A stretch of DNA of 64,000 nucleotides from Clostridium sp. OS1-26 (GTDB lineage: Bacteria > Bacillota > Clostridia > Clostridiales > Clostridiaceae): NCBI RefSeq assembly GCF_030915445.1, contig NZ_CP133264.1, positions 5,117,208 through 5,181,207 of the forward strand. The letters run 5' to 3'. Below the pieces are notes generated by a model that saw only the letters and a list, made by a program, of their open reading frames with translations, had not been told where the DNA came from and ran no database searches. This document shows, one piece after another, positions 18,360 through 26,845 of the stretch. How positions within the stretch are numbered: the stretch's first letter is position 1; each line of letters begins with the position of its first letter. Made by a program: the position numbers and the translations under genes.

Positions 18360-18545
18360 ATCCGATGACTTACCCGCTCTAATACTCCCATCGCACTCTG
18401 TGAAAGCGATTCGCACCAAATCGAAGATTTGGACTCTCTGCTTTTCTTCAAGTAGGAGTAAAGAGCGGCTATGTCCCTGGATAACGACTTCTAAGCTTCA
18501 GATGGAGTTAAAACTCCACCTGAAGCCAAGAATTCTGTTTATACT
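18356..18545. repeat. Structured repeat element family S, copy 1
   Basis: It starts TATCCGATG and ends near CCAAGAATTCTGTTTATA. CCGCTCT (18374) and ACTCC pair with GGAGT and AGAGCGG (18462), enclosing the AAGCGATTC..CAAATC/GATTTG..TCTGCTT hairpin. After CCCTGGATAACGACTTCTAA comes the hairpin GCTTCAGATGGAGTT/AACTCCACCTGAAGC. The copy at 62156 keeps the flanks and 3' hairpin but has a different, compensating stem. The 3' hairpin is reminiscent of IS200/IS605 right ends, but no tnpA or tnpB is present. Confidence 0.7.
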
Positions 18546-18579
18546 ATACAGCTTATTATTAAGTATGAAAAATCTGAGT

Positions 18580-18630
18580 AAGAAAAAAACCACGCCATAC
18601 TATAATCTCGTATGGCATGGTTTTTTTCTT
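18580..18630. terminator. Terminator of the GH3 gene (bidirectional form)
   Basis: AAACCACGCCATAC pairs with GTATGGCATGGTTT (one mismatch) and is flanked by A7 and T7 runs. Confidence 0.88.
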
Positions 18631-18672
18631 CTATATTTTTATCTATTATCTTTGACTTACCATAGTCTTTTT

Positions 18673-20369
18673 TCATATCAATTCCTCCAATATTTCAGTA
18701 TTTTGATCTAGTAATAAAATCAACTTTTTATCATTAATCACTCTAGGAATCTTCACTTGATTTACTGAAGCTCCCTTTTTTAAAAGCTCTTTTCTAACAC
18801 TTTGAAAAGTTCCACATTTTACAACCTGTAATTTCAAAGGTGAAATCCTGTTAGCTTTTAGAGCTGCTAAATATCGTGGATTAGCTCCACCTAATGCTTT
18901 TTCTAGAATAGATCTATTTTGTTCAATATTATTTATCAATCCTTTAGGATTATTTACTTCCACATAAAATTTATAGAATCCAACAGTAGAACTTAAATCT
19001 TGAATAACAGTATAATCTACAAGTTCAGCTCCCCAATTCTTTGCTGCTGTCATTACAGCATGCTGTACTGCTGCTTCTTGTGTTTTTTCCGCAGCAATAT
19101 TAAGCAGCTGACCTTTTCTATATAAAAATTCAATAACAGGACTTTCGTGATAATAATTTACAACTTTAATTACATCTCCAAGTCGATAACGATAAAAACC
19201 AGAATAGTTAGTTACCACTACCTCATAGCTTTCTCCTACTTTAAGCTCGTCTATATTTAAAGCTATTGGTTTTTCTGAATCTTGTTCACTTAAAGGTATA
19301 AATTCAAAATAAACACTTCCAGGAACAACTACATAAGTTGTATCATTTGGTTTAACTGCCATTCCAATAAGAGCCTCTGTTGCTCCATACACTGATGAAA
19401 AAACAGGTAATTCACCAATAAAGTATCTAAGCTTATTAATGTAGATACTAAAACTTCCCCCTGCCACGCAACTCACATAGTGCATATTGGGCCATATTCT
19501 TCTACTAATCCCATCCATGCCATTAGTAAACTCTTTCTTAAGCTCTTCTGCTCTTTTAGGATTAGGTTCCATTTTCTTCTCTAGTGTAATTTTAATTTTA
19601 GGATCAAGCTTCAACTGTCCACTAATAGTTCCTTCTGCTATATCTTTTATTAGTTCTCTCCAATTTTCTTCCATAGCCCCAAAGATTTGAACTATATTTG
19701 ATGGAAAAGGAGATGCTATATATGATAGATTTTTTTCCTTTAACGCAAACAATAAGTGTAAATAATTTGCAACCTGCTGTTCAGGAATTTCAAGCACTTC
19801 AATTGGCGAAATCCAAATATAAGGCAATATACCTTTCATTGCCTTAATGCCTTCAGAGGTACCAGCTCCAGCTGGAATTCTTCCTTCCGTTATTAATGAT
19901 GGCTTTGCCATATTCATCAGAAACATCCCCCTACCACCTTTTTTCGCAGCTGGAATAGAATTATACAATAGACCCTGATTTAAAAAGTTCATGTAACTAT
20001 TATTTATTTTTCTAGCTCTTGTAGTGACTGGAATATATTTTTGTTGACCTGTTGTACCTGAACTCAATCCAAAGTATTCTACCTCTTCACAAGTTAGTAT
20101 ATTTGATTCACCCTTTGCAATTCTTTCAATAAAATTTTCATAGTCGCTATAACTTGTTATCGGTACATTTCTCTTATAATCCTTAACGTCTTTTATATCT
20201 TTAAAATTGTGTATCCGACCATATTCACTTTTTTTGTTCATTTCTAAAATTTCCATCAAGACGCTTTTGTTCACTTTTGCAGCTTTTTTGTATTCCTGTT
20301 AAAGTTTTTATAGTATCTATTAGAAATTAAGTCAAATGAAAAATTTAGCGCTGATTGAATAATATCCAT
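18673..20369 (-). CDS. GH3-family acyl-acid amido synthetase-like protein (single-base frameshift)
   Basis: A GH3 auxin-responsive-promoter family protein of the acyl-adenylate-forming superfamily, about 565 aa when repaired. Seen motifs include GLSSGTTGQQKYIPVT (phosphate loop, near residue 100), SVYGATEALIGMAV (near 325) and YSGFYRYRLGDVIKV (near 390). The long frame begins only at 20274. Reading upstream in the next frame gives MDIIQSALNFSFDLISNRYY and more, which joins it if one A is added to the A6 run at 20284-20289. Upstream lie a strong promoter and two palindromic operators. GGAGG is 5 bases from an ATG at 20377 that is out of frame, so a second missing base in the A5 run there is possible. 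The bacterial substrate is unknown. Confidence 0.85.
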
Positions 20370-20413
20370 TTTTGCATCAAAACCTCCATTTTATCTTATA
20401 ATCTATTTACACA

Positions 20414-20432
20414 AAATGAACAACGTTCATTT
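20414..20432. promoter_or_regulatory. Palindromic operator 1 of the GH3 gene
   Basis: AAATGAAC-AAC-GTTCATTT is a perfect 8-bp inverted repeat in the 5' leader. Together with the related site 63 bp away it fits a TetR-type dimeric repressor; the repressor gene is not in this window. Confidence 0.7.
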
Positions 20433-20478
20433 CGTTTTAAAAAAAATTAATGCTTAATAAAATATACTTTTATTTTTA

Positions 20479-20493
20479 ATGAACCACGTTCAT
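20479..20493. promoter_or_regulatory. Palindromic operator 2 of the GH3 gene, at the transcription start
   Basis: ATGAAC-CAC-GTTCAT begins one base after the -10 hexamer, so a bound protein would cover the start site. The core is the same as operator 1. Confidence 0.75.
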
Positions 20494-20522
20494 ATTATAC
20501 TTCATAAAAAACTGCATGTCAA
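20494..20522 (-). promoter_or_regulatory. Consensus sigma-A promoter of the GH3 gene
   Basis: The minus strand reads TTGACA, 17 bases, TATAAT, a perfect match to consensus in both boxes and spacing. Such strength implies the gene is normally held off by repression. Confidence 0.88.
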
Positions 20523-20554
20523 CATTTATGAATTTTATTTGCAATTTTAAAACA

Positions 20555-20606
20555 AAAAAGCTTATCTCAAACTACTCCTATTGTATATGAGTTGTCTGAG
20601 ATAAAC
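20555..20606 (-). terminator. Intrinsic terminator of the 102-aa gene
   Basis: TTATCTCA (minus strand) pairs with TGAGATAA, with an inner ACAACT/AGTAGTT pairing, then T6. Confidence 0.75.
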
Positions 20607-20669
20607 TTTATATATCTAGCTATTTTAAACTAATAACATATCTTACCGAAAACACTAAGGATAAATTTC

Positions 20670-20978
20670 CTACTGCACTCTAGATTTCTTAGCTATACCT
20701 TCATACAAATAGTTAAGATATTCTATTTCTACACCTTCTTTTTTCAGCATTTCCATTCTGATGTTTGCCTTATTTAAAGCTTCCTTTGATTCATCAAAGT
20801 CCTTTTGTTTTACACAAGTACTTGCATATTCTAGCAAATAATCAACCCTTAATACTATTTCTGCCAAGTCTTCTTTACCCTCATTAACCAGATCCACTAA
20901 TAAAGAATATATTTTAGGAGAAGTTTTTACCTTAGCATTGTTTAATAACTCATTATTTCTAGCACTTTTTTTTGCCAC
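20670..20978 (-). CDS. Hypothetical helical protein (102 aa)
   Basis: Starts with GTG, with GAGGTG 7 bases upstream. The product is charged and mostly predicted helix, with stretches such as LAEIVLRVDYLLEYAST and DESKEALNKANIRMEML that could form a helical hairpin. No membrane segment or metal motif is visible. I do not recognise it. It ends in its own terminator. Confidence 0.7.
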   Translation of the reverse strand: MAKKSARNNELLNNAKVKTSPKIYSLLVDLVNEGKEDLAEIVLRVDYLLEYASTCVKQKDFDESKEALNKANIRMEMLKKEGVEIEYLNYLYEGIAKKSRVQ

Positions 20979-21006
20979 TTTATATCACCTCTTTATGTTG
21001 TCTTAA

Positions 21007-21207
21007 TTAGACTATAATAATTACTTCTGTACCATCCTTATTTCTTATATCCACTAACTTTAACCCCTTATATTGTTTTAAAACATTAAAACTTTCTTCA
21101 AGCTTTTTAAAGTCAATACAATCAATATATTCAATACTATCTGACGGAATATTTTTTCTTACAATTGAACTATTGGCAAATCTACATCTTAATTTTACAA
21201 TACCTAA
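21007..21207 (-). pseudogene. Truncated, decayed copy of the 85-aa gene
   Basis: The minus strand encodes a startless stretch including NSSIVRKNIPSDSIEYIDCI, then DFKKLEESFNVLKQYKGLKL and VDIRNKDGTEVIIIV. It matches residues from about 20 to the end of the small protein at 22551-22808 at roughly 75-80% identity by eye. The amino-terminal 19 residues and the ribosome site are missing. The MFS gene lies between the two copies. Confidence 0.8.
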
Positions 21208-21227
21208 TCAACTAAAATAAACTCTTA

Positions 21228-22475
21228 TCAGTTAGCATCTGAAATCAATTTATCCTTCTCATTAAGAATGGGTATATTGAATAGTTGAGCTGTTAAAAGC
21301 ACACCTAGAAAGAATAATCCCCCAGCCAACATATACATTGCCACTAAGGAAAATTGAATCTTTAACCAACCTGCCAAACTCATCGTTATTACCATAGCCC
21401 CCATGAAAAGCGGATTTAACACTCCATTTACTCTTCCCACAAATTCTTCTTCTGTAAGTTGAAGAATTAATGTGTTTATACCAATTTGGATACAAGGCAT
21501 AAACAATCCATTCAAGAATTGAAATGCAAGAGTAATTATCCAATTTGTAGATAACCCAATCCCTACAATTGAGATTGCGTTAGCAAGCATTCCAATGGCA
21601 AGCAGTTTTTGAGGGCTTATCTTTTTCGAAAGACCGAGAAGCACACCACCACCTATAAGCATAGCCGCACCATTTGCTGCAAGCAACCATTGTAGGTTTT
21701 CCTTTGGTAATCCCAATCTTTCCATAATAATAAAAATTCCAAGAGGTTGAATAATACCAACTGCTAAACCAGCTATAGCAAAAACGCCACCAAGTATAGT
21801 AAGTACTTTTCTTTCCCAAACATAACGGAAGCCATCACTTAGCTCCTGCCAAAAATTTGCCTGCAACTCCTTATTTTCTTCTTTTTCATCTGTTGGAAGA
21901 AATGTCAATACTGCAGCTGATAACAGAAATGCTACTCCCATTACCCCAATTGCAATATTAATACCAAATCTTTGATATACCAATGTGCCCATCATTGGTC
22001 CTATAATCATAAAAATTGCCATTAGTGTTTGAAACATAGCCATACCCATCTGGAGTTTTTCAATGGGAACATGAATTTTAAATAACTTCATTGCAGAAGG
22101 CTGAGAAAATTGTGAAAGTATAGATGAAATAAAAGTTACGAAAAATACAGCTTGCCAAGTACTAAAAATTATTGTAAATAATACTATTAATACAGAAATA
22201 GCACTTAATAAATCACACCATACCATTGTGCGTTTAGGACGCCAACGATCTGCATAGGTTCCACCTATAAAAGAAAAAATGAAAATTGGTGCAAATTCTG
22301 CAACAGAAATCATTGAAACAGCAAAAGGATTATTATGTGTTTTCTCCATTACAAACAAAAGTATTGCAAAATTACGAACCCATATTCCTATTTGCAGTAA
22401 AATACCTGAAATCATAATAACTTGAACAAAACGATTGCGAAAGATACCCGTCGTATCGGGTGTATTACTTTTCAT
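21228..22475 (-). CDS. MFS transporter (drug-efflux type)
   Basis: A 415-aa major facilitator with about twelve membrane segments. It resembles the MFS_3/macrolide-efflux-like group: GGTYADRWRPKRTMVWCDLL after helix 2 is the conserved cytoplasmic loop, and FVGRVNGVLNPLFMG lies in the second half. The transported compound is unknown. AAAGGAG precedes the ATG at the end of a weak leader. It is embedded between a complete and a broken copy of one small gene, suggesting it arrived through a duplication or insertion event. Confidence 0.9.
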   Translation of the reverse strand: MKSNTPDTTGIFRNRFVQVIMISGILLQIGIWVRNFAILLFVMEKTHNNPFAVSMISVAEFAPIFIFSFIGGTYADRWRPKRTMVWCDLLSAISVLIVLFTIIFSTWQAVFFVTFISSILSQFSQPSAMKLFKIHVPIEKLQMGMAMFQTLMAIFMIIGPMMGTLVYQRFGINIAIGVMGVAFLLSAAVLTFLPTDEKEENKELQANFWQELSDGFRYVWERKVLTILGGVFAIAGLAVGIIQPLGIFIIMERLGLPKENLQWLLAANGAAMLIGGGVLLGLSKKISPQKLLAIGMLANAISIVGIGLSTNWIITLAFQFLNGLFMPCIQIGINTLILQLTEEEFVGRVNGVLNPLFMGAMVITMSLAGWLKIQFSLVAMYMLAGGLFFLGVLLTAQLFNIPILNEKDKLISDAN

Positions 22476-22550
22476 CTTACCACTCCTTTAACTTAATACA
22501 ATATATAGTTCTAAATATAAAAAATAAATTTTTACTCATTTTACGGTATA

Positions 22551-22808
22551 TCAAATTATAATAGTAACCTCTGTACCATCACTACTGTGCACATCTACTA
22601 GTTTTAATCCCTTATATTCTTTTAAGATATCTAAACTTTCTATAAGCTTTTTAAAATCGATACAATCAATATATTGAATGGTATCTTGTGGAATATTCTT
22701 TCTTACAATTGAACTATTTACAAGCCTGCATCCTAATTTTGCAATCCCTATAGGTATAGGAAAGAATAGCCTAATACCTCCATTTATTCTTATATATAAC
22801 CTCATCAT
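22551..22808 (-). CDS. Small protein of the DUF2089/SHOCT-like cluster (85 aa)
   Basis: Begins MMRLYIRINGGIRLFFPIPI, a hydrophobic amino end with features of a short anchor, then a soluble domain ending TEVTIII. That ending is similar in style to the end of the next gene upstream (GDIVEIVIE), so both may share a small beta-rich domain. GGAG lies upstream of the ATG. It is the third gene of a minus-strand trio and is duplicated at 21007-21207. No function is known to me. Confidence 0.75.
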   Translation of the reverse strand: MMRLYIRINGGIRLFFPIPIGIAKLGCRLVNSSIVRKNIPQDTIQYIDCIDFKKLIESLDILKEYKGLKLVDVHSSDGTEVTIII

Positions 22809-22865
22809 ACAATTTCTCCTACAAAAATATTAACCTTTTATAGCCTAGATAACTATTTATGATGT

Positions 22866-23240
22866 CTATTCTATAACAATTTCTACGATATCTCCCTGCG
22901 CACTTTTAACATCTACCAATCTACCTTCAATGTCTGAACTTACAGAATCAAGAATTATCTGTATGATATCTTGAATATCTATATCTAATCCTTCTATTTC
23001 TTTTATTGGTGGAAGCTTACTTATAGCCCCTCCTACTGCCTGAACTAATCTAACAGGAATAGTTACATTTACTGAATCATTGTCTTTTGAAAGTACTTTT
23101 ATCTTAATCATTTTGTCATTTCTTTTAACCATTAGCTCTTCCTTGTTATTTCCCAATACTGCTATAAGTTCTGCTGCCTTTTCTGAGCTTATTTTGCCTT
23201 CTTCCACCATCTTTAATATTCTTACTACTTCTTCTTTCAT
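22866..23240 (-). CDS. SHOCT-like domain protein (124 aa)
   Basis: The amino terminus (VRILKMVEEGKISSEKAAEL) is the short helical SHOCT-like/YvlB-type motif found in many Firmicute regulators of envelope stress. It is followed by a soluble beta-rich region containing VNVTIPVRLVQAVGGAISKL. GGAGG precedes the ATG. It lies 26 bases after the DUF2089 gene and is surely cotranscribed. Confidence 0.8.
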   Translation of the reverse strand: MKEEVVRILKMVEEGKISSEKAAELIAVLGNNKEELMVKRNDKMIKIKVLSKDNDSVNVTIPVRLVQAVGGAISKLPPIKEIEGLDIDIQDIIQIILDSVSSDIEGRLVDVKSAQGDIVEIVIE

Positions 23241-23266
23241 TTTAAATTTCCTCCTATATATTTATA

Positions 23267-23632
23267 TTATTCTTCTTTCATCATTTTAATCGCTTCTTCA
23301 GGAGTTATATCTCCTTTTTCAAGCATATCTATTATTGTCTTACTTCCTATTGATGTTTTTTTAATTACTGTATATCCTAAAGCTGATACTACATCATCTA
23401 ACTTAGCTCTTACAGTAGGATAAGAAATACCCAGTTCTTTCTCTACATCCTTTATGTTGCCTCTGCATTTTACAAATACCTCAATAAAATTTATATGTTC
23501 ATTATCTAAATACTCTAGTTTGGAAAGTTCAAATTCATTTTCAATTACTGTAGAACACTTTTGGCATTTCAATTTTATTATATTTAATTTAGAGTCGCAT
23601 ACAGGACACTTGCTTATTAATTTATATGCCAT
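23267..23632 (-). CDS. DUF2089 family zinc-ribbon/HTH protein
   Basis: A 121-aa protein with an amino-terminal zinc ribbon (CPVCDS near residue 9 and CQKCST near 23), a helix-turn-helix-like middle (NIKDVEKELGISYPTVRAKL) and a SHOCT-like tail (MLEKGDITPEEAIKMMKEE). It is probably a small DNA-binding regulator of its own cluster. ATG at 23632 is preferred over 23650 because AGGTGGAG lies between them. An 11-bp inverted repeat about 110 bases upstream is a candidate operator. Confidence 0.85.
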   Translation of the reverse strand: MAYKLISKCPVCDSKLNIIKLKCQKCSTVIENEFELSKLEYLDNEHINFIEVFVKCRGNIKDVEKELGISYPTVRAKLDDVVSALGYTVIKKTSIGSKTIIDMLEKGDITPEEAIKMMKEE

Positions 23633-23743
23633 TTTCTCCACCTCTTTCATTTAATTTCATTATAACATTTTTATTGATTATTTCAATATAAAAATTAACA
23701 AAATTAATAAAGTAAATCTAAAAATTAATTTTATTAATTTATT

Positions 23744-23789
23744 ATTCAATAAAAATCAAATCTTCCTTGATAAATTAATTTTATTGAAT
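23744..23789. promoter_or_regulatory. Inverted repeat upstream of the DUF2089 operon
   Basis: ATTCAATAAAA (23744) and TTTTATTGAAT (23779) are perfect inverted copies 24 bases apart. A direct repeat of AAATTAATTTTATT also occurs twice (about 23721 and 23772). It is a possible autoregulatory site. Confidence 0.4.
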
Positions 23790-23814
23790 GTTTTTATTTA
23801 TTTTATATGTAAGC

Positions 23815-23855
23815 CAAGTAGGAGCTGAATAAAATAATTATTCAGCTCCTACTTG
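23815..23855. terminator. Terminator at the end of the lysine operon
   Basis: An 18-bp perfect stem (CAAGTAGGAGCTGAATAA and its complement) with a 5-base loop directly after etfA. The T tract on the minus strand is weak, but the stem is very strong. Confidence 0.75.
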
Positions 23856-23873
23856 ATTTATTTTCATTTTAAA

Positions 23874-24878
23874 CTAATTGTTTAATTCTTTAATTTGAGC
23901 TACAAGTTCAGGAATAATCTTCTTATAATCTCCAACTAATGCAAGATCAGCTACTTTCATTATAGAAGCATCTGCATTTTTATTTATAGCTATAATATAA
24001 TCACTATCCTGCATTCCAGCTAAATGTTGTATTGCTCCCGATATACCACAGGCTATATAAAGATTTGGTCTAATTGTCTTACCAGTTTGTCCAACTTGAT
24101 ATGCTTTATCTAACCATCCATTGTCTATAGCCGCCCTTGATCCTGCTATTGTTCCACCTAAAACATTAGCAAGTTCCTTTAATAGTTCAAAGCCTTCTTT
24201 ATTTCCTATTCCTCTTCCGCCAGAAACTATTATTTTAGCTTCTCCAATATCCGTTACTTGTTTGGTAAGTTCAACAACTTCTTTTGTCTTCGTTCTTATA
24301 TCCGATTCTGTTAAATCTATGGATGCCTTTTGAATTTCTCCATTTCTTGATGTATCCTTAGCTAACTTTTCAAATACTCCAGGTCTTACTGTAGACATCT
24401 GTGGTCTGTGATCTCCACAAACTATTGTGGCCATTAAGTTTCCACCAAAGGCTGGTCTTGTCATAAGTAGGTTTTTGTTTTCTGGATCTATATCAAGAGA
24501 TGTACAGTCTGCTGTTAGCCCTGCAGCAAGTCTTGCTGCCACTCTTGGAGCTAAATCTCTTCCCATAAAGGTAGCACCGACTAGTATTACTTCTGGTTTT
24601 ATATCCTTTGCTAAGTCGCATATGACTTTTGCATATCCATCTGTTGTGAAGTGCTTTAATAGTGGACTATTAGCATATATTACCTTATCTGCTCCATAGG
24701 CTACTAACTCTTTTGCTATATCATCTATATCACTTCCAAGTAAAAGAGCTGTTAGCTCTACACCTAACTTGTCTGATAATTCTCTTCCTTTTCCTAACAA
24801 TTCTAAGGATACCTTTTGAAGCTTTCCTTCTCTTTGCTCAGCCAATACCCATACGCCTTTATAATCTGCTATGTTCAT
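23874..24878 (-). CDS. etfA: Electron transfer flavoprotein, alpha subunit
   Basis: A 334-aa alpha subunit, FAD-binding in its carboxy domain (GSRAAIDNGWLDKAYQVGQT near 222, then CGISGAIQHLAGM near 265). It pairs with EtfB and passes electrons to butyryl-CoA dehydrogenase encoded just upstream. In clostridia this complex can couple crotonyl-CoA reduction to ferredoxin reduction (family knowledge, not visible here). AGGAGGT precedes the ATG. It is the last gene of the long operon. Confidence 0.96.
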   Translation of the reverse strand: MNIADYKGVWVLAEQREGKLQKVSLELLGKGRELSDKLGVELTALLLGSDIDDIAKELVAYGADKVIYANSPLLKHFTTDGYAKVICDLAKDIKPEVILVGATFMGRDLAPRVAARLAAGLTADCTSLDIDPENKNLLMTRPAFGGNLMATIVCGDHRPQMSTVRPGVFEKLAKDTSRNGEIQKASIDLTESDIRTKTKEVVELTKQVTDIGEAKIIVSGGRGIGNKEGFELLKELANVLGGTIAGSRAAIDNGWLDKAYQVGQTGKTIRPNLYIACGISGAIQHLAGMQDSDYIIAINKNADASIMKVADLALVGDYKKIIPELVAQIKELNN

Positions 24879-24890
24879 TGTAACTACCTC

Positions 24891-25670
24891 CTAGATATAG
24901 TGTTTTTCTTTTAATTTTGAAACTGCATATGCTGCTGCTTCTTTTGCTGGTAGGTTTACTAATTCACCTTGTCCTTTTGCTTCCTTAGTCATTGACTTCC
25001 TAACCTTTGTTGGTGATCCAGCTAATCCAAGAAGAGATGTATCTACATCTATATCAGCTGCACTCCATACTTTTATTTCTTTCTTGTATGTTTCAAAGAT
25101 ATTTGACATATGCATGTATCTTGGTTCATTTAGTTCTTTTATAGCTGTTAGAAGAACTGGAGTCTTGACCTTTATTACTTCGTATCCATCTTCCCATGCT
25201 CTTTGTACTTTTAATGCATCTCTCTCAACCTCTACTTTTTCTACATAAGTGATTTGCGGGATGTTTAAATGCTCAGCTATTTCTGGTCCAACCTGTGCTG
25301 TATCTCCATCTATAGCCTGTCTTCCTGCAAATACTATGTCATAGTCTAGTTTTTTTAGTGCTCCTGCTAGTGCATTTGATGTTGCCAATGTATCTGCTCC
25401 AGCAAAAGCTCTGTCTGATATAAGTATTGCTTCATCTGCTCCCATAGCTATTGCTTCTCTTAAAGCTGCTTCTGCCTGTGGTGGCCCCATACTTATTATA
25501 GTAACTTTGGCTCCTACCTTTTCTTTTAATACAAGTGCTTCCTCTAAAGCATTTTTATCATCTGGATTTATTATTGATGGAACTCCTTCTCTTATAAGGG
25601 TTCCTGTCTTCGGATCTATTTTAACTTCTGTTGTATCTGGAACTTGTTTTAAACAAACTACTATATTCAT
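24891..25670 (-). CDS. etfB: Electron transfer flavoprotein, beta subunit
   Basis: A 259-aa beta subunit. MNIVVCLKQVPDTTEVKID at the start, FAGRQAIDGDTAQVGPEIAE near 116 and the ALKELNEPRYMHM-like recognition loop near 180 are typical. AAGGAGG precedes the ATG. It lies 12 bases ahead of etfA and directly after bcd. Confidence 0.96.
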   Translation of the reverse strand: MNIVVCLKQVPDTTEVKIDPKTGTLIREGVPSIINPDDKNALEEALVLKEKVGAKVTIISMGPPQAEAALREAIAMGADEAILISDRAFAGADTLATSNALAGALKKLDYDIVFAGRQAIDGDTAQVGPEIAEHLNIPQITYVEKVEVERDALKVQRAWEDGYEVIKVKTPVLLTAIKELNEPRYMHMSNIFETYKKEIKVWSAADIDVDTSLLGLAGSPTKVRKSMTKEAKGQGELVNLPAKEAAAYAVSKLKEKHYI

Positions 25671-25694
25671 TAATGTTGTCCTCCTTGTCTATTC

Positions 25695-26834
25695 TTATCT
25701 AAATATGCTTCCTGAAATAACCATCTTCTGAACCTGTGAAGTTCCTTCATAGATTTCAGTTATCTTAGCATCTCTCATCATTCTTTCAACTGGATATTCC
25801 TTTGTATATCCATATCCACCAAATAATTGAACAGCCTTAGTTGTTACTTCCATAGCAATATCTGCTGCAAATAATTTAGCTCTTGCTGCATCTACAGAAT
25901 ACGGAAGCCCAGCATCTTTCTTACATGCTGCTTTGTATACTAAGTGTTTTGCTGCTTCGATCTTTGTATCCAATTCAGCCACTATCCAAGATAGTCCTTG
26001 GAATTTATCTAAGGATCTGCCGAACTGTTTTCTTTCTTTCATATAAGCTACCGCTTCATTGAAGGCACCTTCTGCTATTCCTAACGCTTGAGCTGCTATA
26101 CCAATTCTTCCTCCATCAAGAGTGCCCATAGCAACACCAAATCCTTTTCCTTCCTTGCTTAATAAGTTTTCCTTTGGTACTATACAATCTTCAAATATAA
26201 GCTCAGTAGTTGAAGATGCTCTAATTCCCATCTTCTCTTCTAACTTACCTATTGAGAAACCTTTAAAGCCTTTCTCAACTATAAATGCTGAAATTCCCTT
26301 TGTGCCCTTACTTCTGTCTGTCATAGCAAATACTATAAAAATATCAGCTGCTCCACCGTTTGTTATGAATATTTTTTGGCCATTGATTATATAGTTATCT
26401 CCATCAAGTACTGCTGTAGTTTGCTGCCCTGAAGCATCTGTTCCTGCGTTTGGCTCCGTTAAACCAAAGGCTCCTAACTTTTCACCCTTTGCAAGAGGTA
26501 TTAAGTATTTTTGCTTATGCTCTTCAGTACCATATTTATCAATTACTGAAGCACATAGTGAAGTGTGAGCTGAAAGAATAACTCCAGTAGTACCACAAAC
26601 CTTTGATAACTCCTCAACTGCTAATATATATGAAAGAGTATCTCCACCGGCTCCGCCATATTCTTTAGAAAATGGTATACCCATCATTCCGTATTTAGCC
26701 ATCTTTTTCACTGTTTCCATAGGGAACCTTTCAGTTTCATCAATTTCTGCTGCTAACGGCTTAACTTCATTCTCAACAAACTCTCTTACCATTTGTTGCA
26801 CTAATTGTTGTTCTTTTGACAATGTAAAATCCAT
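25695..26834 (-). CDS. bcd: Butyryl-CoA dehydrogenase (short-chain acyl-CoA dehydrogenase)
   Basis: A 379-aa flavin enzyme reducing crotonyl-CoA to butyryl-CoA. GAFGLTEPNAGTDASGQ near 130 and the catalytic-glutamate segment ITEIYEGTSQVQ near 365 are intact. AGGAGG precedes the ATG. It carries the only reductive step of the lysine route and is followed by its partners etfB and etfA. Confidence 0.96.
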   Translation of the reverse strand: MDFTLSKEQQLVQQMVREFVENEVKPLAAEIDETERFPMETVKKMAKYGMMGIPFSKEYGGAGGDTLSYILAVEELSKVCGTTGVILSAHTSLCASVIDKYGTEEHKQKYLIPLAKGEKLGAFGLTEPNAGTDASGQQTTAVLDGDNYIINGQKIFITNGGAADIFIVFAMTDRSKGTKGISAFIVEKGFKGFSIGKLEEKMGIRASSTTELIFEDCIVPKENLLSKEGKGFGVAMGTLDGGRIGIAAQALGIAEGAFNEAVAYMKERKQFGRSLDKFQGLSWIVAELDTKIEAAKHLVYKAACKKDAGLPYSVDAARAKLFAADIAMEVTTKAVQLFGGYGYTKEYPVERMMRDAKITEIYEGTSQVQKMVISGSIFR

Positions 26835-26845
26835 AATTAGTCCTC

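Noticed and set aside
18356..18545. Calling the family-S elements a true IS200/IS605 insertion
   Set aside because: No tnpA or tnpB sequence is present and the resemblance is limited to the 3' hairpin; kept as a hypothesis only.
18400..18711. A 103-codon plus-strand frame after gdhA
   Set aside because: It runs through a structured repeat and a terminator hairpin and has no ribosome site.
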